From Streptomyces sp. NBC_00162 (GTDB taxonomy: Bacteria; Actinomycetota; Actinomycetes; Streptomycetales; Streptomycetaceae), in NCBI RefSeq assembly GCF_024611995.1, contig NZ_CP102509.1, positions 1,054,001 through 1,118,000 of the forward strand: DNA of 64,000 nucleotides, read 5' to 3'. Position numbers and translations under genes: made by a program. Of this stretch, positions 25,989 through 34,733 are shown piece after piece. Position 1 is the first letter of the stretch. Every line of letters starts with the position of its first letter. The notes beneath the pieces are model-generated. The model was not told where the DNA came from. It did not search any database and was given only the letters and a program-made list of their open reading frames with translations.

Positions 25989-27629
25989 CTACTCCTGAGG
26001 GCCCGGGGCGAAGGTGGCCTTGAGGTGGGCGGCCAGTTGACCGGGGTCCGGTGGGGTGAGGCGGGCGGCGAGGTAACCGTCCGGGCGGATCACGAGGGCC
26101 GTCGGCCGGTCCACCGCGTAGAGGCGGGCGAACTCGCCGCCGGTGTCGCGGTAGGCCGGGAGCTCGGCCGTATCGGTGGTGTCGGCCGGGGCGTCGGGGG
26201 CGACGATCACGCAGGCCTCCATCCGGCCGGCGGAGGACTCCCGGGCCGTCCGCGCGAGTTCGTCGGTCCACGGCCCGCTTCCGTAGACGAGCAGGACGTG
26301 TCCGCGGTCGCGCAGCAGGTCGTAGAGGCGGAGCGGGTAGGCGGCGATCTGCCCGGTGAGGCCGCCGCAGTCCGGTGCCCGGTCGCCCGGCCGGGGTCCC
26401 GGGCCCTCGCCGGGCGCGTCCACGATCGGGCTGCCCCGGTAGGCGACGAGCAGTTGGGCCTCGCGCAGCATCACGGTCTCGGGGTCGTCCGGGTCGGCCT
26501 GGACGCCCGCGGCGGCGTGCCGCACGGTGCGGCCGACGACCTCCTCGCCGACGGGACGGCGTTCGGTGTCGTAGCTCTCGAGCAGGCCGGGGTGGGCGCG
26601 GCCGTCGACCGCGAGGGCGAGTTTCCAGGCCAGGTTCCAGGCGTCCTGGATACCGGTGTTCATGCCCTGGGCGCCGGTCGGCGGGTGGATGTGTGCCGCG
26701 TCTCCGGCGACGAAGACCCGGCCGTCGGCGTACCGGTCGACGATCCGGTGGCTGATGCGGAACACCGAGGCCCAGCGGATGCCGGAGGCGGTGGCCGGTC
26801 GCGGCGCCAGCCGGTCCAGGACGGTCTGGACGTCGGGGAGTCCGGGGGCCCGGCCGCTCTGCAGGCCGTGGGCGACGCCGTCGGAGACGGCGTCGGCCTG
26901 CTGTGCGGCGGAGAGTTCGGGCGGAACCCTCATCGACACCCGGTACCGGCCCCGGCCGGGCAGCGGGATGCACACCAGCAGGTCGTCGACCGCGCCGTCG
27001 GCGCCCAGGTGCATCGAGCGGACGGCGTACCCGTGCGGCAGGTCCCAGTCGACCTGCACGTCGGCGAGCATGTACTCCTCGGGGAAGGCGCCGCCCTCGT
27101 AGCTGAGCCCGAGCCCCTTGCGGACGATGCTGTGCGCGCCGTCGCAGCCCACCAGGAACCGGGTCCGTACCTCTTCCTGCGCGCCGGAAGGGGTGAGCAG
27201 CCGGCTGGTCACCCCGTTGGCGTCCTGCGCGAACGACACCAGCTCGGTGCCGCGTTCGACCGCGGTCCCGAAGCGGGCGAGGAACTCGTCGAGGATGCGC
27301 TCGGTCTCGTACTGCGGCAGGGCGGCGAACCCGTACGGGACCTCGGGCGGCAGCCTGAAGTCGATGCGGAGCTGCTCGACGCCGTTGACGTACGCCAGCT
27401 GTCCGCGCATCGGGACGGCCGCTTCCATGACGGCGCGGACCAGTCCCATGCGGTCCCAGAGCTCCAGCGTGCGCGGCTGGATGCCCACCGCCTTGGCGAA
27501 CGGGAGCCGGGCGGGCAGCCGGTCGACGATCCGGCAGGAGATTCCGCGTCTGCGGAGCTCCACGGCGGCGGTCAGCCCGACGGGCCCGGCGCCCGCGACC
27601 AGGACGTCCGTTGTGTAGGTGTGCGCCAC
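25989..27629 (-). CDS. FAD-dependent aromatic monooxygenase
   Basis: A class A flavoprotein hydroxylase of about 546 residues. GTG 27629 is the start: GGGAGGC lies 5 bases upstream and the FAD-binding GxGxxG motif (VLVAGAGPVGLTAAVELRRRG) follows at residue 9. The second FAD motif is in RVFVAGDAAHIHPPTGAQG and the DG motif in FLVGCDGAHSIVRKGLGL. A C-terminal thioredoxin-like domain (GHVLLVYGSGPWTDEL) is typical of the phenol hydroxylase/PgaE-RdmE group acting on polyketides or rifampicin-like aromatics. It has no polyketide neighbours on its side, so a detoxifying role is as likely as a biosynthetic one. Confidence 0.88.
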   Translation of the reverse strand: MAHTYTTDVLVAGAGPVGLTAAVELRRRGISCRIVDRLPARLPFAKAVGIQPRTLELWDRMGLVRAVMEAAVPMRGQLAYVNGVEQLRIDFRLPPEVPYGFAALPQYETERILDEFLARFGTAVERGTELVSFAQDANGVTSRLLTPSGAQEEVRTRFLVGCDGAHSIVRKGLGLSYEGGAFPEEYMLADVQVDWDLPHGYAVRSMHLGADGAVDDLLVCIPLPGRGRYRVSMRVPPELSAAQQADAVSDGVAHGLQSGRAPGLPDVQTVLDRLAPRPATASGIRWASVFRISHRIVDRYADGRVFVAGDAAHIHPPTGAQGMNTGIQDAWNLAWKLALAVDGRAHPGLLESYDTERRPVGEEVVGRTVRHAAAGVQADPDDPETVMLREAQLLVAYRGSPIVDAPGEGPGPRPGDRAPDCGGLTGQIAAYPLRLYDLLRDRGHVLLVYGSGPWTDELARTARESSAGRMEACVIVAPDAPADTTDTAELPAYRDTGGEFARLYAVDRPTALVIRPDGYLAARLTPPDPGQLAAHLKATFAPGPQE

Positions 27630-27724
27630 TGGCGCCTCCCGGCGTGCGGCCCCCGTGCGGGGCGGTGCCCCTCCATGGTCGCCGCCCGCCGGGCGTCCGG
27701 CATCTTCGCTCGATGCTCGATCGA

Positions 27725-28135
27725 TTACTCGATCACGAGGTCCACGTCGATGTTGCCGCGCGTGGCACGGGAGTACGGGCAGACCTCGTGCGCCTGCTTG
27801 ACCAGCAGGGTGCCCGTCTCGCCCGCCAGGGACTCGGGGAGCTCGACGCGCAGGACCGCGGCCAGGCCGAAGCCGGCGCCGTCCTTGCCGATGGAGACCT
27901 CGGCTGTGACCGACACCTCGCTGGTGTCGACCTTGGCCTGGCGGCCGACCAGGCCGAGGGCGCTGGCGAAGCACGCCGCGTATCCGGCCGCGAAGAGCTG
28001 CTCGGGGTTGGTGCCCTGTCCGTTGCCGCCGAGCGCCGGGGGCATGGCCAGGGCGAGGTCGAGCTGGCCGTCGGAGCTGACGGTGCGGCCTTCGCGGCCG
28101 TTGGCGGTGGCGACAGCGGTGTACAGCGCGTCCAT
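27725..28135 (-). CDS. ohr: Organic hydroperoxide resistance protein Ohr
   Basis: A thiol peroxidase that reduces organic peroxides using lipoyl-bearing partners. 136 residues, normal for the family. The two redox cysteines are in YAACFASAL and HEVCPYSRATRGN, and the active-site Arg context is in the N-terminal part (NGREGRTVSSDGQL). Start at ATG 28135. It is divergent from its regulator gene at 28272 with a palindromic operator between them, the classic ohr/ohrR layout. Confidence 0.95.
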   Translation of the reverse strand: MDALYTAVATANGREGRTVSSDGQLDLALAMPPALGGNGQGTNPEQLFAAGYAACFASALGLVGRQAKVDTSEVSVTAEVSIGKDGAGFGLAAVLRVELPESLAGETGTLLVKQAHEVCPYSRATRGNIDVDLVIE

Positions 28136-28222
28136 CGGAGTTCCTCTCGCAGGGGTGACCCGTTGGGTGGTGGGTGGCGGCCGGTGGTCGACCGCGCTCC
28201 ACCATTAGAGCACGCAATTTAG

Positions 28223-28232
28223 TTGTGCACAA
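28223..28232. promoter_or_regulatory. OhrR operator between ohr and ohrR
   Basis: TTGTGCACAA is a perfect 10-bp palindrome, extended to AGTTGTGCACAATT with one mismatch, flanked by further AATT-rich sequence (GCAATTTAG to the left, CAATGC to the right). AT-rich palindromes with AATTG half-sites in the ohr promoter are the known OhrR targets. It would repress both divergent genes until OhrR is oxidised. Confidence 0.7.
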
Positions 28233-28271
28233 TTCAATGCCTCTCAAGCCTCCCCGGGTACACTGGCACCC

Positions 28272-28748
28272 ATGACCGAGAAGCCGACCGCACTCCACCC
28301 CGATCAGGACTTCCTGCGCCTGGACGGCCAGATCTGCTTCGCGCTGAACGCGGCGAGCCGTGCCTTCGGCGGTCTCTACCGCGTCGTCCTCAAGGACCTG
28401 GGTCTGACCTACCCGCAGTACCTGGTGATGCTGGTGCTCTGGGAGCACGGCGAGCTGCCGGTCAAGGAGATCGGGCAGCACCTGCGCCTGGACTCCGGGA
28501 CGCTGTCCCCGCTGCTCAAGCGGCTGGAGGCGGCGGGCCTGGTCCGCCGGGAGCGCAGCACCGAGGACGAACGGTCCGTGCACGCACACCTCACCGAGGA
28601 GGGGGCCGCGCTGCGCGCCCGCGCGGCGGAGGTCCCGCGGCGGATCGCGGCCGCGACCGGCTTCGAGCTGGCCGAGATCCTCGAGCTCCAGACCCGTCTG
28701 AACCGCCTCACCGCCGCGCTCGACGCCGCCGTCCCGCAGGAGGCGTAA
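28272..28748 (+). CDS. ohrR: MarR-family peroxide-sensing repressor OhrR
   Basis: A 158-residue repressor from ATG 28272. The reactive N-terminal cysteine that senses organic peroxides is Cys22 in [16 protein letters not shown], the one-Cys type position. The winged helix-turn-helix covers [31 protein letters not shown], with the wing [14 protein letters not shown]. Paired divergently with ohr, so function is well supported. Confidence 0.93.
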   Translation: MTEKPTALHPDQDFLRLDGQICFALNAASRAFGGLYRVVLKDLGLTYPQYLVMLVLWEHGELPVKEIGQHLRLDSGTLSPLLKRLEAAGLVRRERSTEDERSVHAHLTEEGAALRARAAEVPRRIAAATGFELAEILELQTRLNRLTAALDAAVPQEA

Positions 28749-28795
28749 GCCCGCACCTCGCCGGACACTGGGTCCGGGAGGCAGGAGGTACGCCG

Positions 28796-29827
28796 ATGGA
28801 CCCGGTGGCGGCGCTGGACCGGATCGCCTTCCTGCTGGAGCGGGCCCAGGAACCCACGTACCGGGTACGGGCCTTCCGTACGGCCTCGGCCGCCGTCCGG
28901 CACATGGGTGAGCGCGAGACGGCCGAACGCGCGGCGGCCGGTTCCCTGGAAGCCGTCAAGGGCATCGGGCCCAAGACCGCCCAGGTGGTACGGGAGGCGC
29001 TCGGCGGGACGGTGCCGGCCTACCTGCAGAAGCTGGAGGACGAGGTCGCCGCGCTCCCCGAGGGCCCGCCGGCCACGCCGGCCGCCACCGCCCTGCGGGC
29101 GGCGCTGCGCGGGGACTGCCACGTGCACTCGGACTGGTCCGACGGAGGCAGCCCGATCGAGGCGATGGCCCGGGCCGCGGCCTCGCTGGGGCACGAGTAC
29201 GCCGTGCTCACCGACCACTCGCCCCGGCTCACGGTCGCCCGCGGGCTCTCCCCCGAGCGGCTGCGCGAACAGCTGCGGGTGGTGGCGGAGCTCAACGAGA
29301 CCTGGGCGCCGTTCAGGCTGCTGACCGGCATCGAGTGCGACATCCTCGACGACGGTTCGCTGGACCAGGAACCGGAACTCCTCGAACAGCTCGACGTCGT
29401 CGTCGGTTCCGTCCATTCGAAGCTGCGGATGGACGCTCCCGCCATGACCCGGCGCATGGTGGCGGCCGTCCGCAACCCTTTGATGGACGTACTGGGCCAC
29501 TGCACGGGGCGGCTGGTAACCGGCCGGACCCGGCCGGCGTCGCAGTTCGACGCCGAGGCCGTCTTCGCGGCCTGCGCGCAGTCCGGCACCGCCGTGGAGA
29601 TCAACAGCCGGCCCGAGCGGCTGGACCCGCCCCGGCAGCTGCTGCGCCTGGCCGTGGCGGCCGGGACCTTCTTCGCGATCGACACCGACGCGCACGCCCC
29701 GGGCCAGCTGGACTGGCAGATCCTCGGCTGCGAACGGGCCGTGGAGTGCGCGGTCCCGGCCGAACGCGTGATCAACACCTGGCCGGCGGAGCGGCTCCTC
29801 GAATGGACCCGTACTAGGCAGGCCTGA
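28796..29827 (+). CDS. PHP-domain phosphoesterase with N-terminal helix-hairpin-helix
   Basis: A 343-residue protein from ATG 28796 with GCAGGAGG upstream. Residues 1-95 are like the N-terminal DNA-binding part of PolX ([17 protein letters not shown] and the HhH segment [17 protein letters not shown]). The PHP domain follows with metal-binding clusters [41 protein letters not shown] and DTDAHAPGQ. It thus resembles the C-terminal half of PolX-type polymerases without the polymerase palm, so a nuclease or phosphoesterase acting on DNA ends is the best guess. It overlaps the converging UbiA gene by 14 bases. Confidence 0.85.
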   Translation: MDPVAALDRIAFLLERAQEPTYRVRAFRTASAAVRHMGERETAERAAAGSLEAVKGIGPKTAQVVREALGGTVPAYLQKLEDEVAALPEGPPATPAATALRAALRGDCHVHSDWSDGGSPIEAMARAAASLGHEYAVLTDHSPRLTVARGLSPERLREQLRVVAELNETWAPFRLLTGIECDILDDGSLDQEPELLEQLDVVVGSVHSKLRMDAPAMTRRMVAAVRNPLMDVLGHCTGRLVTGRTRPASQFDAEAVFAACAQSGTAVEINSRPERLDPPRQLLRLAVAAGTFFAIDTDAHAPGQLDWQILGCERAVECAVPAERVINTWPAERLLEWTRTRQA

Positions 29828-30713
29828 GCTGGACCACCAGCAGCAGGACATCGGCTCCGGCGACGGCCAGTACGGCCAGGAAGGGGAGCCGTCCGGCGGG
29901 GCGGCGGGTCGCGAGCAGCAGCGTGACAGCCGTCCCCGCCAGCAGGCCCCAGCCGTACGCCGTCACCGGTCCCGGCGGCCCCACCACCAGGGCGGCCGCC
30001 GAGCCGAGCACCAGGACCGCGGCCAGCGCGGCCGAGTACCGGGCGCCGAGCCGCTGGGGCAGGCCCACGACCCCGGTGGCCAGGTCGTCGGCGATGTCCG
30101 GCAGCACGTTGGCGAAGTGCGCGCCGGCGCCCAGCAGGGCCGCGGCCGCCGTGAGCCACGGCGGCGGCCACGGCGCGCCGGGCAGGCCGAGGGTGACGAA
30201 GGCCGGCAGCAGGCCGAAGGCCAGGGCGTACGGCAGCCAGGAGGCGGCCGTGCCCTTCAGCCACAGGTTGTACCCCCAGGCGGCCGCCACACCGACGAGG
30301 TGCACGGTCCCGGCGAGCAGCCCGCCGGCCAGCGAGAGCGGGGCACAGACCAGCAGTGCCAGGGCCGCCGCGAGGGTCACGGCGGCCGGCCGTACCGCAC
30401 CCGCCACCAGGGGCTTGTCCCGCCGCCCCACGGCCAGGTCGCGCCGCAGGTCGGCCCGGTCGTTGCACCAGCCGACCGAGAGCTGTCCGGCGGCGACCGC
30501 GCCCACCGCGGTGGCACCTCCAGCGAGACCGCGCCCCGCGGCGGTCACGAGCGCCGCGGCGAAGAGGGTGACGGCCGCCGCCGGCAGCGGGTGGCAGGCC
30601 GCCAGCAGCCCTGCGGCCGCAGCTCCGCGGCCCCGGCGTACGGCCGTGGCGGTGGACACGGCAGCGGCAGCGGGCTGGGGCGGCCATCCGGATTCTGCGA
30701 TTCGCGCGGGCAC
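29814..30713 (-). CDS. UbiA-family membrane prenyltransferase
   Basis: Transfers an isoprenyl chain from a diphosphate to an aromatic or related acceptor within the membrane. 299 residues from GTG 30713, with seven to nine hydrophobic helices. The first Asp-rich motif is NDRADLRRD (in [22 protein letters not shown]) and the second region is in [19 protein letters not shown]. It lies divergent, 76 bases from, the type III PKS gene, so the two promoters are adjacent. It could decorate the lipid resorcinol or quinone made by that cluster; this link is inference. Confidence 0.85.
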   Translation of the reverse strand: MPARIAESGWPPQPAAAAVSTATAVRRGRGAAAAGLLAACHPLPAAAVTLFAAALVTAAGRGLAGGATAVGAVAAGQLSVGWCNDRADLRRDLAVGRRDKPLVAGAVRPAAVTLAAALALLVCAPLSLAGGLLAGTVHLVGVAAAWGYNLWLKGTAASWLPYALAFGLLPAFVTLGLPGAPWPPPWLTAAAALLGAGAHFANVLPDIADDLATGVVGLPQRLGARYSAALAAVLVLGSAAALVVGPPGPVTAYGWGLLAGTAVTLLLATRRPAGRLPFLAVLAVAGADVLLLVVQLRPA

Positions 30714-30789
30714 GGCGACACGCTATGCCGCGCCGCGCCCGGTTCGCCTGATTCATAACGATGTGTCAGTTGTTTCCTATGGTGAACGA

Positions 30790-31851
30790 ATGACGCGTGT
30801 CCTGGCAGTCAGCAGCGTGCTCCCGCCCCATCGCCATCCTCAGGCCGAGATCACGGCCGCACTCGCCCGCTTCCTTCCGTCGGACGCCGACACCGCCCTG
30901 CTGCGACGGGTCCACGCCTCGGTGCGCGTGGACAGCCGTCATCTCGCGCTCCCGCTGGATCGGTACGGGCCGTGGAACGACTTCGGCACGACGAACGCCC
31001 TGTTCCTGGAGGCGGCCCTCGAGCTCGGCGGCCGGGCCCTCGAACTCGCCCTCGCCGACGCCGGTCTGGCTGCGGCGCAGATCGACCTCGTCATGTCGAC
31101 CACAGTGACCGGGCTCGCTACGCCCTCGCTGGAGGCCCGGCTCGCCACCGGCGCCGGGCTGCGTCCCGATGTGCGGCGGGTGCCGCTGTTCGGCCTCGGC
31201 TGCGCGGCGGGCGCCGCCGGTGTCGGCCATCTCCACGACCACCTCACGGGCCGGCCCGGCCACGCGGCCCTGCTGCTGTCCACCGAGCTCTGTTCGCTCA
31301 CCCTGCAGTCCACCGACACCTCGATGGCGAACCTGGTGGCCGGGGCCCTCTTCGGCGACGGGGCGGGCGCGCTCGTCGCGGTGGGCCGCGACCACCCCCT
31401 GTACGCCACCGGCGCCGGGCCCTCGGTGGTGGCCGCGCGCAGCCGCCTCTACCCGGGCACCGAGCACCTGCTCGGCTGGGACATCGGCCACTGGGGCCTG
31501 CGCATGGTCCTCGGCCGCGAACTCCCGGACCTGGTCAGGCTGCACGTGGCCGAGGAGGTGGAGACCTTCCTCGCCGCGCACGACCTCAAGCCCTCGGAGG
31601 TCGACGCCTGGATCTGCCATCCGGGCGGCCCGAAGATCCTCGACGCGCTGGGCGAGGCGCTGGCGCTGCCCGAGTCGGCCTTCGCGGCGAGCCACCGGTC
31701 GCTGGCGGCCGTCGGCAACCTCTCCTCGGCCTCCGTCCTGCACATCCTGGGCGGCATCCAGAGCGCGGGGCCGCCGCCGCCCGGATCGGTCGGGCTGATG
31801 CTGGCCTTCGGGCCGGGCTTCGCCTCCGAACTCGTCCTGCTCCGCTGGTGA
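30790..31851 (+). CDS. srsA: Type III polyketide synthase, SrsA-like
   Basis: A homodimeric chalcone-synthase-fold enzyme that extends a fatty acyl starter with malonyl (and possibly methylmalonyl) units to alkylresorcinols or alkylpyrones. 353 residues. The catalytic triad is intact: Cys138 in FGLGCAAGAAG, His277 in WICHPGGPKIL and Asn310 in AVGNLSSASVL. Start at ATG 30790. The next two genes are an ICMT-like methyltransferase and a flavin hydroxylase in the same order as S. griseus srsA-srsB-srsC, which makes phenolic lipids. The symbol rests on this order and on family membership. Confidence 0.88.
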   Translation: MTRVLAVSSVLPPHRHPQAEITAALARFLPSDADTALLRRVHASVRVDSRHLALPLDRYGPWNDFGTTNALFLEAALELGGRALELALADAGLAAAQIDLVMSTTVTGLATPSLEARLATGAGLRPDVRRVPLFGLGCAAGAAGVGHLHDHLTGRPGHAALLLSTELCSLTLQSTDTSMANLVAGALFGDGAGALVAVGRDHPLYATGAGPSVVAARSRLYPGTEHLLGWDIGHWGLRMVLGRELPDLVRLHVAEEVETFLAAHDLKPSEVDAWICHPGGPKILDALGEALALPESAFAASHRSLAAVGNLSSASVLHILGGIQSAGPPPPGSVGLMLAFGPGFASELVLLRW

Positions 31852-31921
31852 CCACCGGCTCGCGGCTCCTCCGACTCCTCCGACTCCGCTGAACCCCCCG
31901 ACACCCCTGGCTGGTGACTCC

Positions 31922-32494
31922 ATGGCCCTCACTCCGTCCATGACCTGGTACCTGCTGCTCATCGGCCTGGTCGCGGCCGAGCGGCTCGCCGAACTGGCCA
32001 CGGCCCGCCGCCACAGGGCGTGGAGCCTGGCCCGGGGCGGCCGCGAGTACGGCCGCGGCCACTACCCCGCCATGGTCGCCCTGCACACCGCCCTGCTCGT
32101 GGGCTGCGTGGTGGAACCCTGGGCCGCCGGGCGTCCGTTCCTGCCCGCGCTCGGCTGGACGGCCCTCGCCCTGGCCCTCGCGGCGCAAGTCCTGCGCTGG
32201 TGGTGCATCGCGACCCTCGGACCGCGCTGGAACACCCGGGTGCTGGTGGTACCGGGACTGCCGCTGGTCGCGGCCGGGCCTTACCGGTGGATGCGCCACC
32301 CCAACTACGTGGCGGTGGTCCTGGAAGGGTTCGCACTGCCGCTGGTGCACACCGCCTGGCTGACCGCACTGGGCTTCACGGCGCTCAACCTGCTGCTCCT
32401 GCGCGTACGGATCGGCTGCGAGGACGCCGCGCTGACGGACGGCGGACGGCTGCGCGCCCCCGCCTCCGTACCGACGGCCGGTTCCCCCTCGTGA
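31922..32494 (+). CDS. srsB: Isoprenylcysteine carboxyl methyltransferase-family protein, SrsB-like
   Basis: A small integral membrane methyltransferase of 190 residues from ATG 31922. Four to five hydrophobic helices are visible, and the SAM/phospholipid methyltransferase signature RHPNYVAVVLE lies near residue 125, followed by a helix and a Glu-Asp (CEDAAL). In the srs pathway SrsB O-methylates the alkylresorcinol. It ends with TGA overlapping the GTG of the next gene (GTGA), so the two are translationally coupled. Confidence 0.85.
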   Translation: MALTPSMTWYLLLIGLVAAERLAELATARRHRAWSLARGGREYGRGHYPAMVALHTALLVGCVVEPWAAGRPFLPALGWTALALALAAQVLRWWCIATLGPRWNTRVLVVPGLPLVAAGPYRWMRHPNYVAVVLEGFALPLVHTAWLTALGFTALNLLLLRVRIGCEDAALTDGGRLRAPASVPTAGSPS

Positions 32495-33516
32495 TCGACC
32501 TGCTGATCGCGGGCGGCGGCCCGGCGGGCCTGGCGACGGCCATCCACGGCGCGCTGGCGGGTCTTGAGGTCGTGGTCGTGGAGCCGCGCCCCACCCCCAT
32601 CGACAAGGCCTGCGGCGAGGGCCTGATGCCGGGGGCGGTACGCCGCCTGCGGGACCTGGGCGTTCCCGTGGCCGGGCAGCCGTTCCACGGCATCCGCTAC
32701 GTCGACGGCGTGAGCGGGCGGCACGCGGAGGGACTGTTTCGCGCCGGTCCCGGCCTCGGCACCCGGCGCACCGAACTCCAGGCCGCGCTGGCCGAGCGGG
32801 CCGCGCAGCTGGGGGTACGGGTGGTCCGGCAGCGCGTCGAAGGGGTCAGCCAGGACGGCGACGCCGTCAACGCGGCGGGGCTCACGGCCCGTTACCTGGT
32901 CGCCGCGGACGGCCTGCATTCCCCCGTCCGGCGCGCGCTCGGCCTGTCCGCGCCGCCCGCGCCCGGCCGCCCGGCACGCTACGGCCTGCGCCGCCACTAC
33001 GCCGTCGAACCGTGGAGCGACCTCGTCGAGGTCCACTGGTCGGCGCACTGCGAGGCGTACGTCACCCCGCTCGGGCCCGACCGGATCGGCGTGGCCGTAC
33101 TGACCTCGGAGCAGGCCCCGTTCGACGTACAGCTCGCCCGCTTCCCGCTGCTGGCGGGGCGGCTGCCCGCGTCCCCCGCAGCGCCGGTGCGCGGCGCCGG
33201 TCCGCTGCGCCAAGGATCCCGCGTACGGGTGGCGGGGCGCGTGCTGTTCGTCGGGGACGCGGCGGGGTACGTGGACGCGCTGACCGGCGAGGGCCTCACC
33301 CTGGCCGTGACGGCGGCGGGCGAACTGGTGCGCTGCGTACGGGCGGGGCGGCCGCAGGCGTACGAGCAGGCCTGGCGGGAACTGTCGCGCAGCTACCGCA
33401 CGCTCACCGAGTCCCTGCTCTGGGCACGCCACCGGCCGCCGCTCGCCCGGCGGATCGTCCCGCTGGCGGCCCGGCTCCCGCGCGTGTTCACCCGGGCCGT
33501 GAACCTCCTGGCGTGA
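32491..33516 (+). CDS. srsC: FAD-dependent hydroxylase, SrsC-like
   Basis: A geranylgeranyl-reductase/aromatic-hydroxylase type flavoprotein of 341 residues from GTG 32491. FAD motifs are LLIAGGGPAGLATAIHGA (Rossmann GxGxxG at residue 6), the CGEGLMPGA segment seen in this family, and RVLFVGDAAGYVDALTGEG. In S. griseus the third srs enzyme hydroxylates the methylated resorcinol ring, leading to methoxy-hydroquinones and quinones. The 3' end is followed by a short run of TGGCGTGAACTTCC-like repeats and a terminator. Confidence 0.85.
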   Translation: MIDLLIAGGGPAGLATAIHGALAGLEVVVVEPRPTPIDKACGEGLMPGAVRRLRDLGVPVAGQPFHGIRYVDGVSGRHAEGLFRAGPGLGTRRTELQAALAERAAQLGVRVVRQRVEGVSQDGDAVNAAGLTARYLVAADGLHSPVRRALGLSAPPAPGRPARYGLRRHYAVEPWSDLVEVHWSAHCEAYVTPLGPDRIGVAVLTSEQAPFDVQLARFPLLAGRLPASPAAPVRGAGPLRQGSRVRVAGRVLFVGDAAGYVDALTGEGLTLAVTAAGELVRCVRAGRPQAYEQAWRELSRSYRTLTESLLWARHRPPLARRIVPLAARLPRVFTRAVNLLA

Positions 33517-33545
33517 ACTTCCTGGCGTGGACCTCCTGGCGTGAA
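33501..33545 (+). repeat. Short tandem repeat at the end of the srs-like operon
   Basis: The unit TGAACCTCCTGGCG is repeated about three times with changes (TGAACCTCCTGGCG, TGAACTTCCTGGCG, TGGACCTCCTGGCG). The first copy includes the last codons and stop of the hydroxylase gene, so two extra TGA-containing copies follow the stop. It looks like a local slippage product. Confidence 0.55.
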
Positions 33546-33580
33546 GCGGCACCCCGTGCAGGATGCGCACGGGGTGCCGC
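33546..33580. terminator. Bidirectional terminator after the srs-like operon
   Basis: GCGGCACCCCGTGC (33546-33559) pairs perfectly with GCACGGGGTGCCGC (33567-33580) around a 7-base loop. It lies between the convergent hydroxylase gene and the repeat membrane protein gene. Confidence 0.8.
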
Positions 33581-33596
33581 TCGTCTCACCGCAGGA

Positions 33597-34556
33597 TCAG
33601 GCCGAGCCCTCCCGGCGGTTTCTCAGCGCCAGGCCCGCGAGGACGGCGCCGGCCGCCGCGCTGAGCACCGCGACGACGCCCGCCCAGGCGAGGGACCCGC
33701 CGACCGCCCCGGCCAGGGGGTCGAAGGCCACGGCGCCGCCGAACACGTGCAGGGCGACGACGCCGACGGCCGTGGCCGCTCCGGCCCGCCACACCATCGT
33801 GGTGTCCCGGAGGGCGAGCAGCGCCCCGAAGCCGACGCACAGCACGGTGACGAGGAGCGGCAGGAAGCCGACGGGGGCCGCCGACGGCAGGGCCGCCATG
33901 TCCTCGGGCAGGTGCAGTGCGCCGCTGACCAGCAGGGCGAACGCCACCGGCCAGCGCAGGACGTGCCGCAGGACCGGCGGGCCGGAGCGGGCCGGTTCGG
34001 GGGCGGGGCGGGTGTCGGGGTGGGGCTGGCGTTCGGTGTGCACTCGCGGCTTCGCGTACGGGGCGTCGTACAACTCCCGGTACGGGGGCTCGTACGGCTC
34101 TTCCTCGTACTCGTACGGCTCCTCCGCGGGCTCGGGTGGCCCCGGCGGCTCGGCCCGCTCGCCGGTCTCCCTGGCCTCCTCGGACTCTGTGCCGAGGATG
34201 GTCACCAGCAGGGCCACGTCCTCGATGGACCGTCCGACGGCGGCGGCGCGCAGCGTGATGTCCGCCGCGTCCACCTCGTGCGGGGGCTCGCCCAGGAGGG
34301 CGACCATCTCCCGCACTTCGTGCACGGGACGGGTCACGGCGGCCGTACGCAGCGCCTCGTGTCCGGGGTTGGGCAGCTGGCCGGTGTCCTTGAGGAGGCT
34401 CACCAGGGCGGTGACCTCCTCCAGCGGGCGGCAGGTGGCCGCCGTGTCCAGCAGGGTGCGTACGGGCTGGGTGCCCGGAGCGCCCGGAGGTGTGGTGTCG
34501 GGGATCCCGTGGCGGTCTTCTCGGTCCGTCGCCGCGAGGGTTATGGGGTCATTCAT
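33597..34556 (-). CDS. Membrane protein with three N-terminal helical repeats, unknown function
   Basis: A 319-residue protein from ATG 34556 with GGAG 6 bases upstream. Residues about 30-125 hold three copies of a ~35-residue unit: LLDTAATCRPLEEVTALVSLL, LRTAAVTRPVHEVREMVALL and LRAAAVGRSIEDVALLVTIL. An acidic Tyr/Pro/Glu linker follows (EEPYEYEEEPYEPPYRE), then four to five transmembrane helices (about 195-310). The repeats look like a small cytoplasmic alpha-solenoid that could bind a partner. Similar proteins occur in Streptomyces but I know no function. It is divergent from the carboxylesterase gene, with 177 bases between them. Confidence 0.75.
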   Translation of the reverse strand: MNDPITLAATDREDRHGIPDTTPPGAPGTQPVRTLLDTAATCRPLEEVTALVSLLKDTGQLPNPGHEALRTAAVTRPVHEVREMVALLGEPPHEVDAADITLRAAAVGRSIEDVALLVTILGTESEEARETGERAEPPGPPEPAEEPYEYEEEPYEPPYRELYDAPYAKPRVHTERQPHPDTRPAPEPARSGPPVLRHVLRWPVAFALLVSGALHLPEDMAALPSAAPVGFLPLLVTVLCVGFGALLALRDTTMVWRAGAATAVGVVALHVFGGAVAFDPLAGAVGGSLAWAGVVAVLSAAAGAVLAGLALRNRREGSA

Positions 34557-34733
34557 GGAAAGCTCCGTTCGCCGACACGCGGGTCTACACATCGCGAGCC
34601 GGTCATCGTGCGTCATGGGAAGCGCACGCTTTGTTACATTTACTGCCAGATCCGCCCACTGCGCCATTCGGGGCGGGCAAACGGGGACGGGGGCGCCGGG
34701 CGCGCCGCCACGGCCATGGGGAAGGCGTGACAC

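Noticed and set aside
25989..28589. A single 866-codon minus frame suggesting a monooxygenase fused to an N-terminal extension
   Set aside because: The extension overlaps the ohr gene in another frame and has shadow composition; a ribosome site and GTG at 27629 begin the true monooxygenase.
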